Shown: positions 26,351 through 34,577 of the stretch, one piece after another
Layout of the letters: every line of letters begins with the position of its first letter
Numbering within the stretch: the stretch's first letter is position 1
Origin: Fusobacterium sp. IOR10
GTDB lineage: Bacteria > Fusobacteriota > Fusobacteriia > Fusobacteriales > Fusobacteriaceae
DNA length: 64,000 nt
Assembly (NCBI RefSeq): GCF_010367435.1
Contig: NZ_WJWY01000008.1
Span: 21,354 to 85,353, forward strand
Direction: 5' to 3'
The notes under the pieces: generated by a model
Databases searched by the model: none
Seen by the model: only the letters and a program-made list of their open reading frames with translations
What the model was told of the DNA's origin: nothing
Translations under genes and position numbers: made by a program

Positions 26351-28091
26351 AACCAACCCTCCAATTATTTGCCTTTGCATAAAGTTCTTGGAAATATCTA
26401 TATTTAGTGTTTTTATTCATTAATTGAATATCTGTACCTCTTTCTATAATTTTTCCCTTTTCCATAACTATTATTTCATCAACAGACTTAATACTACTTA
26501 GCCTATGAGCTATCATAATTACAGTTTTTCCTTTAATGAGATTTTTAAATGCCCTTTGAAGTTCATATTCATTTTCAGGGTCAATTGATGCACTAGCTTC
26601 ATCCATAATAATTATATTACTATTTTTAAGAATTCCCCTAGCTATTGCAATTCTTTGCCTTTCTCCCCCTGATAAAAATACTCCATTAGAGCCTATTTGT
26701 GTATTTTCTTTCATTGGAAATTTCTCAATTAATTCATCACATCCTGCAAGATTAAGGGCTTTAAATACTTGTTCCCTTGTTGCATTTGGGTTTCCAATTT
26801 GAACATTTTCAAATATACTCATTTTAAAGAGTTTACTATCTTGGAATATAAAAGCTATATTTTTAGTTATAGCCTCTTCACTATAGTTTAAAATACTTTC
26901 CCCTCCAATTTTTATATTTCCACTATTAATTTGATAAAATCCAGATATTAATTTTGCAATTGTTGATTTCCCACTTCCTGAAACTCCAACTAAAGCATAG
27001 CTTCTATTTTCTTTTAATTTAAAACTAAGATTATCTAAAACCTTATCTTCCTTATATTTAAAAGAAACATTTTCAAATTCTATATGAAAATTTTTAAATT
27101 TTTCCAACGTTCCAAACTTTAATCTATCCCTTTGCATACTTTCAAATATTTCTTCTAATTTTTCAACAGCAGTGACTCCTTGAAAAGCATACATTGAAAT
27201 ATGCATAATTTTCATAAAGCTATTGAATAAAACACCACTAAGAAATAAGAACATAATTAAATTAATAGCTAGAAATTCAGGATTCTTATGAATATCTGAA
27301 AATAAAACTACAAATGGTACTACAATACCTAAAGCACTTAAAAACATAACTTGAAATCTCAAATATGGTTTTCTAAAACTTAAAGAATAATTAAGAGCAT
27401 AATCAGAATAATCTATTATTGCTCTATTTAGAGACTTAAATGAATTAATACTGGCTCCAAATATTTTTATAACTTGCATTCCCCGAACATACTCAACTGT
27501 TTCACTATTCATCTTTTCTAAAGCATTTTGATAAAGTTCCATAAATCTTTTATTTCCTGTCATTAGAATAATTTGTATAGCCCCTGCAATTGTAAATAAA
27601 AGCAAGACTATACCTAACTTCATGTTAATTATAAATCCTAAAATAACAATCAATATTGGAGTAAGAACTGCCCCTGTATTGTCTGGTATTAAATGAGCTA
27701 TAATACCATGTGTTAAAGTTGCATTATCATCAATTAACTGCCTTGTTCTCCCTGAAGAATTCAAATCAAAAAATTTAAAACTTGCATTTATAAGCCCATC
27801 TATACCTTTTTTTCTAAGATTGGTTTCTAGTCTAAAACCAAGAATATGGGTTAATGTCACTGAAAGCATATAGGTGATAGATCCAACAATTAAAAATCCT
27901 GTAATAAATATTGCTGAATAAAAAGCCCCTTGAACCTCCTTTAAAATAATGATTTTTTTTAAAAATTCATACATATAGTAATATGCAAAAACTGTTACTA
28001 TAGCTGAAATTCCTGAAAATAAAATTCCCAAATAGGCTAGGTATTTTTTCTTTGGTACATAATAAAGCAATTTTTTATAAGAATTAAACAT
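26334..28091 (-). CDS. ABC transporter, fused permease/ATP-binding protein (first subunit)
   Basis: A 585-residue half-size exporter with about six helices (residues 15-300) and an ATPase: Walker A GVSGSGKST, signature LSGGERQRIAIARG, Walker B IIIMDEAS and the AHRLSS switch. Both nucleotide sites look intact in both subunits. It is the first gene of a two-gene operon starting opposite the AraC-type regulator gene, 160 bases away, and sharing a palindromic promoter region with it. Confidence 0.88.
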   Translation of the reverse strand: MFNSYKKLLYYVPKKKYLAYLGILFSGISAIVTVFAYYYMYEFLKKIIILKEVQGAFYSAIFITGFLIVGSITYMLSVTLTHILGFRLETNLRKKGIDGLINASFKFFDLNSSGRTRQLIDDNATLTHGIIAHLIPDNTGAVLTPILIVILGFIINMKLGIVLLLFTIAGAIQIILMTGNKRFMELYQNALEKMNSETVEYVRGMQVIKIFGASINSFKSLNRAIIDYSDYALNYSLSFRKPYLRFQVMFLSALGIVVPFVVLFSDIHKNPEFLAINLIMFLFLSGVLFNSFMKIMHISMYAFQGVTAVEKLEEIFESMQRDRLKFGTLEKFKNFHIEFENVSFKYKEDKVLDNLSFKLKENRSYALVGVSGSGKSTIAKLISGFYQINSGNIKIGGESILNYSEEAITKNIAFIFQDSKLFKMSIFENVQIGNPNATREQVFKALNLAGCDELIEKFPMKENTQIGSNGVFLSGGERQRIAIARGILKNSNIIIMDEASASIDPENEYELQRAFKNLIKGKTVIMIAHRLSSIKSVDEIIVMEKGKIIERGTDIQLMNKNTKYRYFQELYAKANNWRVGYEKFI

Positions 28092-28160
28092 CTATCTCCT
28101 CCTTCATATTATCTCATTTAGACAAATTTATAATGTTATTAGATAATATTTATTTTAAGT

Positions 28161-28190
28161 ATTGTATCATTGAAAGAAATAAGATACAAT
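28161..28190. promoter_or_regulatory. Palindromic divergent promoter/operator between ABC and AraC genes
   Basis: ATTGTATC and GATACAAT form a perfect 8-base inverted repeat 14 bases apart. On either strand it reads TTGTAT, 17 bases, TACAAT, so the -35 of one direction coincides with the -10 of the other. It lies 62 bases from the AraC start and 70 from the ABC start. It could also be the regulator's binding site. Confidence 0.55.
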
Positions 28191-28251
28191 AGAGTGAACA
28201 CAACTATGTCTAATCATAGCATTGTCCAATCAAGATATTAGGAGGTAGTAC

Positions 28252-29214
28252 ATGGACACATTTGAATCTTATTTAAAGGAAACAGGATGGAAAAATTATC
28301 CAAAATGCAAGAAATACTGTGAAATAGGAAAAACATTTTTTATAGATAATGAGTACTTAGAAGGAATATATTGGTATTATGAAACTGATCAATTTATCAT
28401 TGATATTCATGATCTTTTTATAAAAAAGGAAAGAACTGAAGATTCTTTCCCTAACATGGACTCTCTTATATTTTTTTGTTCCTCTTATATTAAAACAGCT
28501 AATGGAGAATGTTTTAACCCTTACCAAACATTAACTGCAAATACTGTTTTTGTGGCAAATATGAATAAAACAAATTTTAGGTTTTTCCTTCATGGCAATT
28601 TTCCATATTTAAGTGTAGGAGTTAAATTTAAGCAAGAAATGATAAATAAATATATCCCTTGTCATTTAAGTAATCAATCTGAAACTGTTGCTCACATGTT
28701 TTTTGATACTAGGAATCTTGTTACTAAACCAATGGAAAAACTTGCAAATTCAATTTTAAATTGTCATATGGACTCCCCTGCTGGAGAAATATTTTTTGAA
28801 GCAAAGGCCAAGGAATGGTTAAGTATCACATTAAATGCTTACTTAAACAAATCAAAAAGAAAAAAAATATCAAAATCTGATGAGCAGTCAATTGAAAATG
28901 TAGCAAATTATATTAATGACCATTTTGCATTGGATATTTCTCAAAAACTTTTAGAAAAAATTGCTATGATGAGTGGTACCAAACTTAAAAATATATTTAG
29001 GGAAAAGTATCAAATGAGTATCACAGAATATCTACAAAGAAAAAGAATGAATATAGCAGAGAATTTACTTTCAACAACTGAACTTGAAATAAAAAATATT
29101 GCAAAATCTGTTGGATATACCTCACATAGTAGATTTTCAACTCTTTTTAAAAAATATAAAGGCATTCATCCTAAAGAAGTTAGAAAATTAACCTCTTCAA
29201 ATAAAGAAAATTAA
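28252..29214 (+). CDS. AraC-family transcriptional regulator
   Basis: A 320-residue regulator. The C-terminal 100 residues hold two helix-turn-helix motifs: DISQKLLEKIAMMSGTKLKNIFREKYQ and LEIKNIAKSVGYTSHSRFSTLFKKYKGIHPKEVR. The N-terminal 200 residues are a less conserved effector domain similar in size to the PchR/YbtA group that senses siderophores. It is divergent from two ABC exporter genes and likely controls them. GGAGGTAGTAC precedes the ATG; a terminator that is half of the 38-bp repeat follows. Confidence 0.85.
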   Translation: MDTFESYLKETGWKNYPKCKKYCEIGKTFFIDNEYLEGIYWYYETDQFIIDIHDLFIKKERTEDSFPNMDSLIFFCSSYIKTANGECFNPYQTLTANTVFVANMNKTNFRFFLHGNFPYLSVGVKFKQEMINKYIPCHLSNQSETVAHMFFDTRNLVTKPMEKLANSILNCHMDSPAGEIFFEAKAKEWLSITLNAYLNKSKRKKISKSDEQSIENVANYINDHFALDISQKLLEKIAMMSGTKLKNIFREKYQMSITEYLQRKRMNIAENLLSTTELEIKNIAKSVGYTSHSRFSTLFKKYKGIHPKEVRKLTSSNKEN

Positions 29215-29230
29215 ATATTTCTTAATATAT

Positions 29231-29268
29231 AAAAATGGCACAGCTATTAACTGTACCATTTCTTATTT
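29231..29268. repeat. 38-bp direct repeat copy 2, containing a terminator hairpin
   Basis: Matches 24593-24630 except for one base (ATGGCACAG for ATGGTACAG). It serves as terminator between the convergent AraC-type gene and the gene ending at 29282. The two copies bracket the whole ABC/AraC module. Confidence 0.85.
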
Positions 29269-29281
29269 TTTGCAAATATAT

Positions 29282-30532
29282 TTATTTAAACAATCCATTT
29301 AATGCATCATTTATTTTTTCCTTTGCCTTAGTTATTTCTTTTCCATATTTATCTTGAATATTATTTTTTAAAGTATTGTAATAGTCAGCATCTCCACCTA
29401 AATAAATAGTAATTTTTTCTGCTAAATTAGAATCAACTACAACTTTATTTGATTTAGGGCTGTATTTATATGTAATTGTAAAATCTTGTAGATTTTCGTT
29501 AGTTCCACCTGTTATCATTTTTATAGCTTCTTTATCTTCTAAGAAGTATTCAGCTAATTTTTCTTCCTTTAACACTACATCTTTAATGTTAATATCCCCA
29601 TCTATGAACACTTTACTTCCTTGTAGTAAAAATAATTTTTGGTTCATATATAGTTTTCCACCTACGTAATCACTAACACTTGGTATAGTCCCAACATCCA
29701 CTCCCTTTAAAGAAGTGTCTATTTCCCCTTGTAAAGTGTATAAATTTAATTTCCCTTCTATAATACTATTTTCATCATCATTTGAAGCTGTTAAAACTAT
29801 TGGTATCATTTTATTCATTCTTGTAATGTCAGTTGATATTCCCTCTATTGTACCTGTAAAATATCTTCCAAACAACATTGTTTTAACATTGAAATTATTA
29901 ATATTTACTACCCAGTCATCCTTTTTAGGAGCCTCTAAAGTTGTTTTTATATTAGCCTTTGCAGCTACATATTTTTTTAATATTTCTTGAATATATTCTG
30001 TTGAATAAGCTGATAATTTATAGTCAATATATTTATCTAGGAAGGGAGTTGTTGTTCCTAGGAATATTGATCTTGCTTTGTTACTTTGAGCTTCATTTGA
30101 AAAATTAATTTTTTCAAATATTAATTTATAGTTTTTAATAATAGAAGCTGCTAGTTCCTTTGTTTCATCTTCATTTTTTATTGTGTTTAAACCTGTTTTC
30201 CCTGTACTAGGAATTAAATATATATCACTTACATCAACATTTTCCAAGGTTATTTCCTTATCAAATATTTTTTTGTAATTGATCTTTGTTGATATATTAC
30301 CTATTACAACAATGTCTGTGGAACTATTTTCTTTACTTTCAACCTTAAGACCGTTAATACTAAGTTTCTTTCCAAGTAAGCTATAAGTTGCAGTATCTAT
30401 TCTCACAGGAGTTTCCAAAGAAGCTGTTAAATTTTCTTCTAAAGTTCTTTTTATAATTGCATTTTTCCCTAACAATGCCCCCATAATAATAAGTAAAACA
30501 ACAATTAATATACCAGTTCTTGCTTTTTTCAT
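29282..30532 (-). CDS. AsmA/DUF748-like membrane-anchored protein
   Basis: A 416-residue protein with one N-terminal helix (ARTGILIVVLLIIMGALLG) and a long exported, beta-rich region starting TLEENLTASLETPVRIDTATYSLLGKKLSINGLKVES, which is characteristic of AsmA-like or TIGR03545-like proteins that line the periplasm between inner and outer membranes. No catalytic residue set is visible. It follows the YibE/F gene by 15 bases, so they may share a transcript. Roles in this family range from lipid transport to outer-membrane assembly; none can be assigned here. Confidence 0.6.
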   Translation of the reverse strand: MKKARTGILIVVLLIIMGALLGKNAIIKRTLEENLTASLETPVRIDTATYSLLGKKLSINGLKVESKENSSTDIVVIGNISTKINYKKIFDKEITLENVDVSDIYLIPSTGKTGLNTIKNEDETKELAASIIKNYKLIFEKINFSNEAQSNKARSIFLGTTTPFLDKYIDYKLSAYSTEYIQEILKKYVAAKANIKTTLEAPKKDDWVVNINNFNVKTMLFGRYFTGTIEGISTDITRMNKMIPIVLTASNDDENSIIEGKLNLYTLQGEIDTSLKGVDVGTIPSVSDYVGGKLYMNQKLFLLQGSKVFIDGDINIKDVVLKEEKLAEYFLEDKEAIKMITGGTNENLQDFTITYKYSPKSNKVVVDSNLAEKITIYLGGDADYYNTLKNNIQDKYGKEITKAKEKINDALNGLFK

Positions 30533-30547
30533 ACATTACCTCCAATT

Positions 30548-31618
30548 TTATTTTCCCTTTGTGTAAGCATACAAATAAGAAGTTATTGGGATTACTGCAA
30601 GTATACCTATACTTCCAATTAATCCTCTTAAAATTTCTGTCCCTATAAATTCATAATTTAATATTCTGATAAATGTTAAGTCTTGTAAATTTATATAAAT
30701 TATTAAAACGTCAAAAAAACTAGCTCCAATATAGGCAAGTATCAATGTATTAACCATTGTTCCCACAATATCTTTTCCTATTACTATACCTGAGGCAAAT
30801 AATTCATGGGGACTTATGTCATTGAACTTTCTTTTTATTTCTGAAAGAGCTGATGATATTGACATGGCCACATCCATAACTGCTCCCATACTTCCTATTA
30901 TCACCCCTGCTGAAACAAGTTCCTTTACCTTGATTCCCTTTAATAAATCTATATAACCTATTGCTTCAACTGTTGTATAACCTGAAAATTTCATCCTATG
31001 TACAAAGTATATTGATAATATTCCTGCTACTAAAGTTCCTAAAATACTACTGGTAATTGCAACTTTCCCCTTTTTATCAAAACCTGTAGTTAGGGATATT
31101 GTAATTCCAGATGCAAATATTGAAATTACAACTGCTAACATTATTGGAGAATATCCCTTTGCCACCATTGGTATAAATCCATAAAGTATTCCTAGTATTA
31201 CAACTAACAAACTAAGTATTGCTTTTACACCCTTTAATTTAGCAAGCAATATTGTAAAGGCTACAAATAAAAATAATAGAACTCCATAATCAAATCTCTT
31301 GTCAATATCTGTTATGCAATAATCCATGTTCCCATTGTCATCTGGTTCATAGGCTAAAACCACTCTTGTGCCATTTTCCAGATCTAAGTTATATTCCTTT
31401 TGCCCGTACACAGGGGACTCCACCTTAATAATTTTATTATTAACCTTTATATTATAAAAAACCACATCTGTTATTTCTTCTCCATCAACATCAGTTTTAC
31501 TAGAAATGTTGTTTTCCAAGGCTGTTCCTATTTTTCCAATAATTTTTCCACTTACATATTCTTCCCCAAAGGAAAAAGTACACATAACTATAAAAAGACC
31601 TAATAAATATTTTTTCAT
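30548..31618 (-). CDS. YibE/F family membrane protein
   Basis: A 356-residue protein with a signal peptide (MKKYLLGLFIVMCTFSFG), an exported domain of about 100 residues (YVSGKIIGKIGTALENN... VDGEEITDVVFYNIKVN), and about eight membrane helices with the family's VVISIFASGITISLTTGFDKKG and VIIGSMGAVMDVAMSISSAL segments. The function of YibE/F proteins is not established to my knowledge. The start at 31618 has AAAGGAGAGAG upstream; the first 16 codons of the longer frame do not look translated. Confidence 0.87.
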   Translation of the reverse strand: MKKYLLGLFIVMCTFSFGEEYVSGKIIGKIGTALENNISSKTDVDGEEITDVVFYNIKVNNKIIKVESPVYGQKEYNLDLENGTRVVLAYEPDDNGNMDYCITDIDKRFDYGVLLFLFVAFTILLAKLKGVKAILSLLVVILGILYGFIPMVAKGYSPIMLAVVISIFASGITISLTTGFDKKGKVAITSSILGTLVAGILSIYFVHRMKFSGYTTVEAIGYIDLLKGIKVKELVSAGVIIGSMGAVMDVAMSISSALSEIKRKFNDISPHELFASGIVIGKDIVGTMVNTLILAYIGASFFDVLIIYINLQDLTFIRILNYEFIGTEILRGLIGSIGILAVIPITSYLYAYTKGK

Positions 31619-31700
31619 ATCTCTCTCCTTTTTAAATTTTATACTACTATTATACCACCAATTCAATAATTTTAAAAAAATATCCTCAAAACTTATAATA

Positions 31701-31733
31701 AAAATTCCTCCAGCATAAAACTGGAGAAATTTT
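31701..31733 (-). terminator. Terminator hairpin after the second outer-membrane protein gene
   Basis: On the minus strand AAAATTTCTCCAG pairs with CTGGAGGAATTTT around a 7-base loop, followed by TATT. It lies 100 bases past the stop at 31834. Nearby at 31790-31805 sits a stretch like half of the 7697 terminator. Confidence 0.65.
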
Positions 31734-31833
31734 CATTATTATTTAGTTTTTTTATTTTTCTCCACCAACACTAGTTGACAAAAAATAAAAACTGAAGGAA
31801 TAAATTTATCTATTTTTTATTACAAAGTATATT

Positions 31834-32490
31834 CTATAAATCAAAACTATAACCAACTGATAATGTTACTTTTTCATAATCAATTGCATAATCCCCTTTA
31901 AAAACTTTAGGTGATTTTGCATCAGATTTAGTTACACCATACATTAACTCCACTAAGAAATTATTGTATTCCACTCCTCCACCAATTGCCCAATATAAAC
32001 CATCATCAATATTAATTGAAGACTTCCCAAGTGAATTTGTTAAATCTTTTTCGTTAAAATTAAATGAATAACCTAAATTAACTTTAACATAAGGTACATA
32101 TAAACTATCCACATTAAATTTATATTTTGCTGTTACATAAATTGGCATTGAATCATAAGAAGCACCTTTTATTCCACTATTAATATTTTTTCTATCTGCA
32201 TTATTTTGGTAAGCTATACCTACTCCTGTTTCAAAATTAGGACTCCTTTTTTTTAATAATTCTACTGATAATTCGTATCCTATCCCATCAGTTTCGTCCC
32301 CAAGTAATTTTTTACTTGTTTTTGAATCTTTAACTAAAGTATAATTTGAATAAAGTTCTCCACCAACTTTAACATCTATACTATAACCTAATTCCTCTGC
32401 TTGTATTGTAACAGCCTCTGCAGTTGGCATAACTTCTTTAGCATATCCTAGGGATGATATAACAAATAATCCTATTAATATTTTTTTCAT
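31834..32490 (-). CDS. Small outer-membrane beta-barrel protein (paralogue of 17145-17795)
   Basis: A 218-residue exported protein with signal peptide MKKILIGLFVISSLGYA and then KEVMPTAEA. The body is barrel-like (VKVNLGYSFNFNEKD, GLYWAIGGGVEYNNFLVELMYGV, VTLSVGYSFDL). It lines up with 17145-17795 over its length, including the C-terminal VGY-FDL. It has its own promoter (extended -10 at 32530-32538) and ends in a terminator. Role unknown. Confidence 0.8.
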   Translation of the reverse strand: MKKILIGLFVISSLGYAKEVMPTAEAVTIQAEELGYSIDVKVGGELYSNYTLVKDSKTSKKLLGDETDGIGYELSVELLKKRSPNFETGVGIAYQNNADRKNINSGIKGASYDSMPIYVTAKYKFNVDSLYVPYVKVNLGYSFNFNEKDLTNSLGKSSINIDDGLYWAIGGGVEYNNFLVELMYGVTKSDAKSPKVFKGDYAIDYEKVTLSVGYSFDL

Positions 32491-32529
32491 TTTTCCTCCA
32501 TAATCATTTTTTTATTTACTATTAAACGT

Positions 32530-32538
32530 ATTATATCA
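32530..32538 (-). promoter_or_regulatory. Extended -10 promoter of the 31834-32490 gene
   Basis: TGA-TATAAT on the minus strand lies about 40 bases before the ATG. A TTAACA at about 20 bases upstream is a weak -35. Confidence 0.5.
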
Positions 32539-32542
32539 AAAA

Positions 32543-32580
32543 AATATTAATTATTTGTTAATCATTTCTTAATATTTTCT
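32543..32580 (-). terminator. AT-only hairpin after the glycogen operon
   Basis: AAATATTAA pairs with TTAATATTT on the minus strand and a T-run follows. The all-AT stem is weak, but it directly follows the last glycogen gene. Confidence 0.35.
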
Positions 32581-32583
32581 TAT

Positions 32584-34569
32584 TTATATATATTCTTTAT
32601 TTGTTAATATGGTACTTGAAAGAGGTCTAAGATGAAGTTTTAATTTTCCATTATTTAGCACAATCTTTTCCTTTGTTTTATAATTATATAGTTCTTCACA
32701 TTCTAAACTATCTAGGGATACATCAAAATAATTAATTGGATGTCTATTTATAACAACAAGGGCGTAGTCATCTTCATATTTACGAATAACTCCATATGCA
32801 TCTTCCCCTAGTTCCAGTTGTTTAAATTCACCTATTGAAAACATCTTACTTGATTTTCTAAGGTTAATTAGATTTTTGTACATGCTTTCAATTTCTTTAT
32901 CCTCATGTCCCCAAGGGTAAGTTCTTCTATTATCTGGATCCTTTCCCCCTGGAACTCCAACTTCATCCCCATAATAAATTAAAGGAACTCCTGGAAAAAC
33001 CATTTGCATTGTTACCATAAGGTTTAATATTCTATCCCCTATAATTTCAGATAAATGATCTTGAGTCAATATTTTTTCCCTATGCAATTCCTTTCTATAA
33101 ATCTCATCTTGAATGTATGTAGCTACCTTTTCACATACAGTTATTATTCTTTCAATGTCGTGGGAACCTAACATATTTGTAAGTGCGTAAAAGTTTTCCT
33201 TAGGATAATTTTCCCTCATATTTTCAAATAGCATCACTAATTTCTTAGTATCAAACTTATTTGAAAAATAATCTATGAATATTTTCTTAAAGGAATAGTT
33301 AGTTACAGAATCTAACTGTCTTCCCTTCATATACCCTCTTCTTTTATCATAACTTATTTTATTTGTTGCATCTTCCCAAACCTCACCTAGAATAACAGAA
33401 TCCTTATCCAGTTCATGGCATTTTTCCCTTAGTTTCACTAAAAATTCAGATGGAAGTTCATCTGCAACATCTAGTCTCCAACCTTTAACTCCTAATTTCA
33501 TCCAGTGGGCAATCACACTGTCCTCTGCTTCTATTATATAGTCAACAAAGGATGGAGTCTTTTCATTTACACAGGGCAAATCCTTAACTCCCCACCAACA
33601 TTCATATTCATCAGGATATTTTTCAAATTTATACCAATCATAATAGTAAGATCCCACAGAATTATAGGCTCCAATTGAATCATAATTGGAATATCTGTTG
33701 AAATATTTACTATCCCTTCCAGTGTGATTGAACACACCATCTAGCATAATATTCATTCCCTTATCCTTAGCCTTTATAACTAAACTTTTAAAATCCTCTT
33801 CAGTTCCCAGTACTTCATCAATTTTCTTATAGTCCCCAGTGTCATATCTATGGTTACTAGTTGCTTTGAATATTGGATTTAAATAGATTAAATTAGCTCC
33901 TAAATCCTTAATATAGTCTAGTTTTTTCTCAATACCCTTTAAATTTCCCCCGTAAAAATCCCAACGTATAATTTCCATTTTTTCATTTCTAATATAAAAT
34001 GGAGTATCTCCCCATTTCCCATATATAAATGAATTTTTCTTGGGACTGTTTATATGTCTATCTCCATTTCCATTGAAAAATCTATCTGGAAATATTTGAT
34101 ATATAATTGATTCCTTATACCAATCAGGGGTTTTATTATCCTCATAGTATGTTGTTATTTGATACTTTTTAGGATTATTCTTATATACTTGTCCAATACC
34201 ACCAAGTTCACTTTGGTTATTTCCATAAAATTTAGTAGTTCCATCTTGTAAAATAATTTCAAATGTATAAAATAATAATTCTGCCTTGTTACAAGCTCTA
34301 AATTTACAAACATAGGCGCTGTAACTTTCATCCTTATTATCCCCTTGTAATTTCATTTCAATAGCTTTAATTATTTGATTATATGGATCTTCATCAATGT
34401 CCTTTCCCAGTTTTAAAAAGACATTTTTAACAGGTGCATTTTTATTTATCTTTATTCTAATTTCAATATCACAGTTACAAGACACTGCACCATAGGGAGA
34501 TTTAAAATTTATATCTTGAGAATTGTATTTAATATAACTATCATTCCATTTAAAACTTAAATATTCCAT
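32584..34569 (-). CDS. GH13 alpha-amylase/neopullulanase-like glucan hydrolase
   Basis: A 661-residue enzyme that should cut alpha-1,4 or alpha-1,6 links in glycogen or maltodextrin. The N-terminal 130 residues look like a carbohydrate-binding beta domain; the barrel begins with SIIYQIFPDRFFNG, and the catalytic set is D367 (GWRLDVAD), E396 (ILGEVWED) and D471 (LGSHDIERI). No signal peptide, so it acts in the cytoplasm. It is the last gene of the glycogen operon, 8 bases after glgP, fitting a debranching or dextrin-trimming role; amylopullulanase, cyclodextrinase and alpha-amylase are the alternatives. Confidence 0.88.
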   Translation of the reverse strand: MEYLSFKWNDSYIKYNSQDINFKSPYGAVSCNCDIEIRIKINKNAPVKNVFLKLGKDIDEDPYNQIIKAIEMKLQGDNKDESYSAYVCKFRACNKAELLFYTFEIILQDGTTKFYGNNQSELGGIGQVYKNNPKKYQITTYYEDNKTPDWYKESIIYQIFPDRFFNGNGDRHINSPKKNSFIYGKWGDTPFYIRNEKMEIIRWDFYGGNLKGIEKKLDYIKDLGANLIYLNPIFKATSNHRYDTGDYKKIDEVLGTEEDFKSLVIKAKDKGMNIMLDGVFNHTGRDSKYFNRYSNYDSIGAYNSVGSYYYDWYKFEKYPDEYECWWGVKDLPCVNEKTPSFVDYIIEAEDSVIAHWMKLGVKGWRLDVADELPSEFLVKLREKCHELDKDSVILGEVWEDATNKISYDKRRGYMKGRQLDSVTNYSFKKIFIDYFSNKFDTKKLVMLFENMRENYPKENFYALTNMLGSHDIERIITVCEKVATYIQDEIYRKELHREKILTQDHLSEIIGDRILNLMVTMQMVFPGVPLIYYGDEVGVPGGKDPDNRRTYPWGHEDKEIESMYKNLINLRKSSKMFSIGEFKQLELGEDAYGVIRKYEDDYALVVINRHPINYFDVSLDSLECEELYNYKTKEKIVLNNGKLKLHLRPLSSTILTNKEYI

Positions 34570-34577
34570 AGCTCCAC

